This document shows positions 5,905 to 8,747 of a stretch of 8,747 bases of DNA, in pieces. The notes beneath the pieces are model-generated. The model worked only from the letters and a program-made list of their open reading frames with translations. It searched no databases and had not been told where the DNA came from. This DNA is from JAAZNF01 sp964561025 (GTDB lineage: Bacteria; Myxococcota; B64-G9), in NCBI GenBank assembly GCA_964561025.1, contig CAZLNM010000151.1, positions 1 to 8,747 on the forward strand, read 5' to 3'. The first letter of the stretch is position 1; each line of letters starts with the position of its first letter. Made by a program: the position numbers and the translations under genes.

Positions 5905-6906
5905 ATGAAATCGGCCGTCCGCTCGTCTTTGCTGCTGGTTGTGGCTGTCGCCGCAGGCTGTTCCGAAAAGCTCCCGGCCCGCTTCGCGGCCATCCCCGCC
6001 GATGCCGACGTGGTGGTCTCCCTGGAAATCCCGCCGTTGCTGGCCTTCAGCAAAGAGGTACTGGCGCAGGCGGTCCCGGCCGAAATGCGCGACAAGATCC
6101 CCTCCCTGGAACTGCTGGCGAAGCAAGCCATGCAGCTGGCTGGCGTCAATCTCGACTCGATCTCTCGTGTCACCGTGATCGGCTACCTCCACTCCCAGGA
6201 GCGCATGGCCATCATCGCCGAGGGGCTGAACAGCGCCGGGCTCAAGGGCGAGAAGAAGTCGGAGCGCGCGGGCATCGCCATCCACGCCATCGGCGAGCGC
6301 ATATTCTACGCCGGGCTCTCCGGGCTAGGGGTGGCCTTCGCGCCGGATCCCGAGGTGCTGGGCCAGGTGATCGACGCCTTCGCCGGCAAGCAGAAGAACC
6401 TCACCGACGGCGACACCGGCAAGATCCTGCGCAGCCTGAGCAAACAAGAGAGCGACAAGGACCAAATCCGCGCCTACTTCGCCAACGGCAAGCTCGCCGC
6501 CGGGAATCCGCAATTCTCCATCCAGGGCGCGGGCGTGTTTTTCCACCTCGAACGCGGGGTCTCTGCCGTGATCCTGTCGGATTCGGCCAGCGTCACCCGC
6601 ATGAAGCAAGGCCTCGACCTGGCCATGATGGCTTTCCAGACCAGCCTGGCCTTCGGCGGGGCCAAGGACAACCCGCTCGGCCTCGACGCCAAGGCCACCC
6701 AGCGCCTGGGCGAGCTGCTGCGCAAGGTGAGCTCGCGCCAGGACGGCGACCGCCTGGTCATCTCGTTTGGCGGCGACCTTCGGCCCATCGCCAAGGAGGC
6801 GGTGGGGTTGCTGCTGGAGGCGTTCAAGCCAGCGGAGGAGGAAGCAGCGCCCAGGCCCGCGCCCGAGGCGCCTGCTCCCCCGGCTCCACCCGCGCCGGCT
6901 CCTTGA
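5905..6906 (+). CDS. Lipoprotein with Pro/Ala-rich tail, function unknown
   Basis: 333 aa. The ATG at 5905 has AGGAG (5895-5899) 5 bases upstream and begins a lipoprotein signal (VAVAAGC, Cys19). The mature N-terminus, FAAIPADADVVVSLEIPPLL, resembles the opening of DUF3352-like envelope proteins found in Myxococcota and Planctomycetes; this is a pattern impression, not a domain assignment. The rest appears as two alternating alpha/beta halves: about 85-165 (ISRVTVIGYL, then RIFYAGLSGLGVAFAPD) and about 205-300 (VSAVILSDSASVTRMKQGLD, then DRLVISFGGDL). Residues 308-333 are a low-complexity tail of Glu, Ala and Pro ending APPAPPAPAP, perhaps a flexible or wall-spanning linker. No catalytic motif is apparent. 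The next gene begins 13 bases after the stop, so the two are almost certainly co-transcribed and probably translationally coupled. Confidence 0.9.
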   Translation: MKSAVRSSLLLVVAVAAGCSEKLPARFAAIPADADVVVSLEIPPLLAFSKEVLAQAVPAEMRDKIPSLELLAKQAMQLAGVNLDSISRVTVIGYLHSQERMAIIAEGLNSAGLKGEKKSERAGIAIHAIGERIFYAGLSGLGVAFAPDPEVLGQVIDAFAGKQKNLTDGDTGKILRSLSKQESDKDQIRAYFANGKLAAGNPQFSIQGAGVFFHLERGVSAVILSDSASVTRMKQGLDLAMMAFQTSLAFGGAKDNPLGLDAKATQRLGELLRKVSSRQDGDRLVISFGGDLRPIAKEAVGLLLEAFKPAEEEAAPRPAPEAPAPPAPPAPAP

Positions 6907-6919
6907 CGGAAACGAGTCC

Positions 6920-8747
6920 ATGCGGCCGTACACCCTGGGCTTCGCCGCCTCGCTGCTCGTCTCCGCCTGCCTGACGGGGAGCGGCCCGTCCGTGCGCCCC
7001 GAGGCCTCGCCGCTCGACCGGGCCGAGGCCTCGGCCCACAGGCTGCGAGCGGAGGAGTTGTTGGGCGCGGGGGATTTCGATGGGGCGAGACGGGAGATCG
7101 AACTCGCCCTGCGCCAGGATCCCACCGCTTTGCCGTCGGCGCTGCTCGCCTCGCTCCTGGACCGGGCCATGCTCGACGAGGCGGCGGCCTTCGAGCACCT
7201 GCTGCTCTCGCTCGATCCGACCTCGGAGCTTTCCCTGCTCGCGCTGTCCGGCCTTCAGAACGTGGCGGAGACGTCGAGTCAATGGCGCCGCTTGGCGGCC
7301 GCGCTCGAGGAGCTGCTGCGCCGCCCGAACCTACGGCCCGAGGTGGCGGCGCGCGCGACGGCGCTGCTGGCGAACACTCTACGCCACCTGGGGCGGGACC
7401 GGGAAGCCGCGCGACAGGTGGAGAAGCTGGGCTGGGTGCGCGAGCTCATGCTCATCGGCCCTTTCGACAACGACCAGAACAGCGGCTTCGAGACGGCCTA
7501 CCCGCCCGAGGCGGCCTTCGAGCCCGAAGGAAGCTACCCGGGCAAGCTGCGCCCGGTGCGCTGGCGGCGGGTGGAGCACTTCCACCCCGAAGGCGCGGTG
7601 GACCTGGTGGCCCTGCTCGACCCGTCGAGCTGGGCCTGCGCCTACCTGGCCTCGGACATCGAGAGCGACCGTCCCCAGCCCGTGCTGTTCCACCTCGGCG
7701 CCGCGCGCGGCATCAAACTGTGGCTGAACGGCCGGCGGCTCCTCTCCGATGAGGGCGCGGAGTTCTTCGCCTTCGATCAGCATGAGGTGCCCGGCGAGCT
7801 TCGCGCCGGGCGCAACCGCGTGCTGGCCAAGGTGTGCCAGCGCACCGGCCCCTGGCGCTTCGGACTGCGCTTGACCGATCCCGCGGGTTACCCGCTCCTG
7901 GGCGCGCGCAGCTTGCTACCGGAGGGAGCGGTCGCGACCGAGGCGGGAACGCCGGCGACCCGGGAGCCGCCGGCCCCGTTCGATCCCCTGGCGCGCCTGC
8001 GCCAGAACGAGCCGCTGCTGGCCGACCTGCTCTCGATCGAGTGGGCCGAAGCCCGCGGCCTGGCCAAGGAAGCCCTGCGCCAGTGCACCGCCCTGGCGGC
8101 GCGCCAGCCCCGCTCGGCGCTCCCCTTGCTGTGGCTGGCCCGGCTCCAGTTCATACTGGAGCAACCGGACGCGGCCTTGAAATCCCTGCTGGCCGCGCTG
8201 CGCCTGGCGCCTCGGCTCCCGGCGGTCTTGCTGGAGCGCGCCCGCTACGAGCGCTCCCAGCGCCGGGCCGAGCGGGCCATGCGCCAGCTGCAACCCGCGC
8301 GGGCCGCCGGCCCCCTCCCCCTGCCGCTGGAGCTGATGTGGGCCCGCCTGCTCTCCGATCGCGGCTTCGCCAACGATGCCCTTCGGCTGCTACGCGAGCT
8401 GTCTTCGCGCCATGCGGACCACCCGGAGGTGTGGCGCCGGCTGGCCCAGGCCCAGCGCGCCCTGGGGTTTCTACCGCAGGCCGAGCACGCCTTCCGGCGG
8501 GCGCTCGAGCTGGACCGGCTGCAAGCCGACGTGTTCGACGCCCTGATCGAGTTCGCCCTGGAGCGCCAGGACAGCGCCCGCGCCCTGGACCTCATCCGCG
8601 AAAAGAGCGCGGCCTTTCCGGGCCTGATCGCCTCCAACCTGCGCGAGGCCACGGTGCTGTGGACCCGGCAAGAGATCGACGCGGCGCTGGCGGCGGTGCG
8701 CCGCATCGAGGCCATCGCGCCCGAGTACTGGCTGGTCCACCGCGTGC
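6920..8747 (+). CDS. TPR lipoprotein with central beta-sandwich, truncated at window end
   Basis: The frame is open from ATG 6920 to the end of the window (609 codons, no stop), so the C-terminus is missing. The ribosome site is weak (GGA at 6908-6910), consistent with coupling to the gene ending 13 bases upstream. The signal ends LLVSAC (Cys17), a good lipobox. Residues about 40-170 are helical with TPR features. Residues about 175-335 form a beta-rich module opening IGPFDN, then GFETAYPPE, LWLNGR (Trp268) and AGRNRVLAKV (near 296-305), a jelly-roll or carbohydrate-module-like fold. Residues about 360-609 are TPRs, clearest near 498-560 (LAQAQRALGFLPQAEHAFRR, then ALELD). In Myxococcota this order (TPR, GPFDN module, TPR) often precedes DUF3857 and a transglutaminase-like domain; whether they are present here cannot be seen. 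A periplasmic or outer-membrane scaffold role is inferred. Confidence 0.88.
   Translation, partial: MRPYTLGFAASLLVSACLTGSGPSVRPEASPLDRAEASAHRLRAEELLGAGDFDGARREIELALRQDPTALPSALLASLLDRAMLDEAAAFEHLLLSLDPTSELSLLALSGLQNVAETSSQWRRLAAALEELLRRPNLRPEVAARATALLANTLRHLGRDREAARQVEKLGWVRELMLIGPFDNDQNSGFETAYPPEAAFEPEGSYPGKLRPVRWRRVEHFHPEGAVDLVALLDPSSWACAYLASDIESDRPQPVLFHLGAARGIKLWLNGRRLLSDEGAEFFAFDQHEVPGELRAGRNRVLAKVCQRTGPWRFGLRLTDPAGYPLLGARSLLPEGAVATEAGTPATREPPAPFDPLARLRQNEPLLADLLSIEWAEARGLAKEALRQCTALAARQPRSALPLLWLARLQFILEQPDAALKSLLAALRLAPRLPAVLLERARYERSQRRAERAMRQLQPARAAGPLPLPLELMWARLLSDRGFANDALRLLRELSSRHADHPEVWRRLAQAQRALGFLPQAEHAFRRALELDRLQADVFDALIEFALERQDSARALDLIREKSAAFPGLIASNLREATVLWTRQEIDAALAAVRRIEAIAPEYWLVHRV

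Noticed and set aside
7080..7752. Overlapping plus-strand frames within the TPR lipoprotein gene
   Set aside because: They are Arg/Pro-rich products of other frames. The frame from 6920 is open for 609 codons with a lipobox and TPRs.

Overview
The window is high-GC DNA, very probably from a myxobacterium-like member of the Myxococcota (formerly Deltaproteobacteria). The evidence is lineage-typical protein architecture: repeated Asp/Cys 'CNG.DDDCDG' modules of the MopE type, a C-terminal tag resembling MYXO-CTERM (Cys, hydrophobic helix, Arg/Lys cluster), Cys-rich lipoproteins joined to Ig-like domains, and TPR lipoproteins. No rRNA, tRNA, CRISPR array, transposase or phage gene was seen. No stretch longer than about 220 bases lacks a gene.

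Layout. (1) 29-1876, minus: a large secreted CAP-domain protein with Asp/Cys repeats and a C-terminal surface-sorting-like tag. (2) 1984-2949, plus, divergent from it: a Cys-rich lipoprotein with an Ig-like domain, preceded by a good sigma70-like promoter. (3) A convergent intergenic region, 2950-3141, with two weak hairpins. (4) 5156 down to 3142, minus: a two-gene operon of a beta-propeller-like lipoprotein (3645-5156) followed after 32 bases by a small unrecognised Cys-containing lipoprotein (3142-3612, TTG start with a perfect Shine-Dalgarno). (5) A 217-base divergent intergenic region, 5157-5373, holding a large inverted repeat and an AT-rich patch. (6) Plus strand: a small secreted TPR protein (5374-5820), a stem-loop at its stop codon and a new promoter, then a lipoprotein (5905-6906) and, 13 bases later, a TPR lipoprotein running off the window end (6920-8747). 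The last two are probably co-transcribed.

All seven genes have an export signal. Six look like lipoproteins and the seventh has a cleavable Sec signal. The region is therefore a patch of cell-envelope and surface proteins rather than a metabolic pathway. No enzyme with an assignable substrate is visible, and the genes do not form one obvious machine. The last gene may continue into a DUF3857/transglutaminase-like region beyond the window, but that is inferred from its N-terminal architecture only. I found no strong evidence for a new defence or mobile system. The most unusual items are the multi-domain CAP protein with two possible anchors, the probable seven-bladed propeller with a Cys-rich insert, its unrecognised small partner, and the inverted repeat in the divergent intergenic region.
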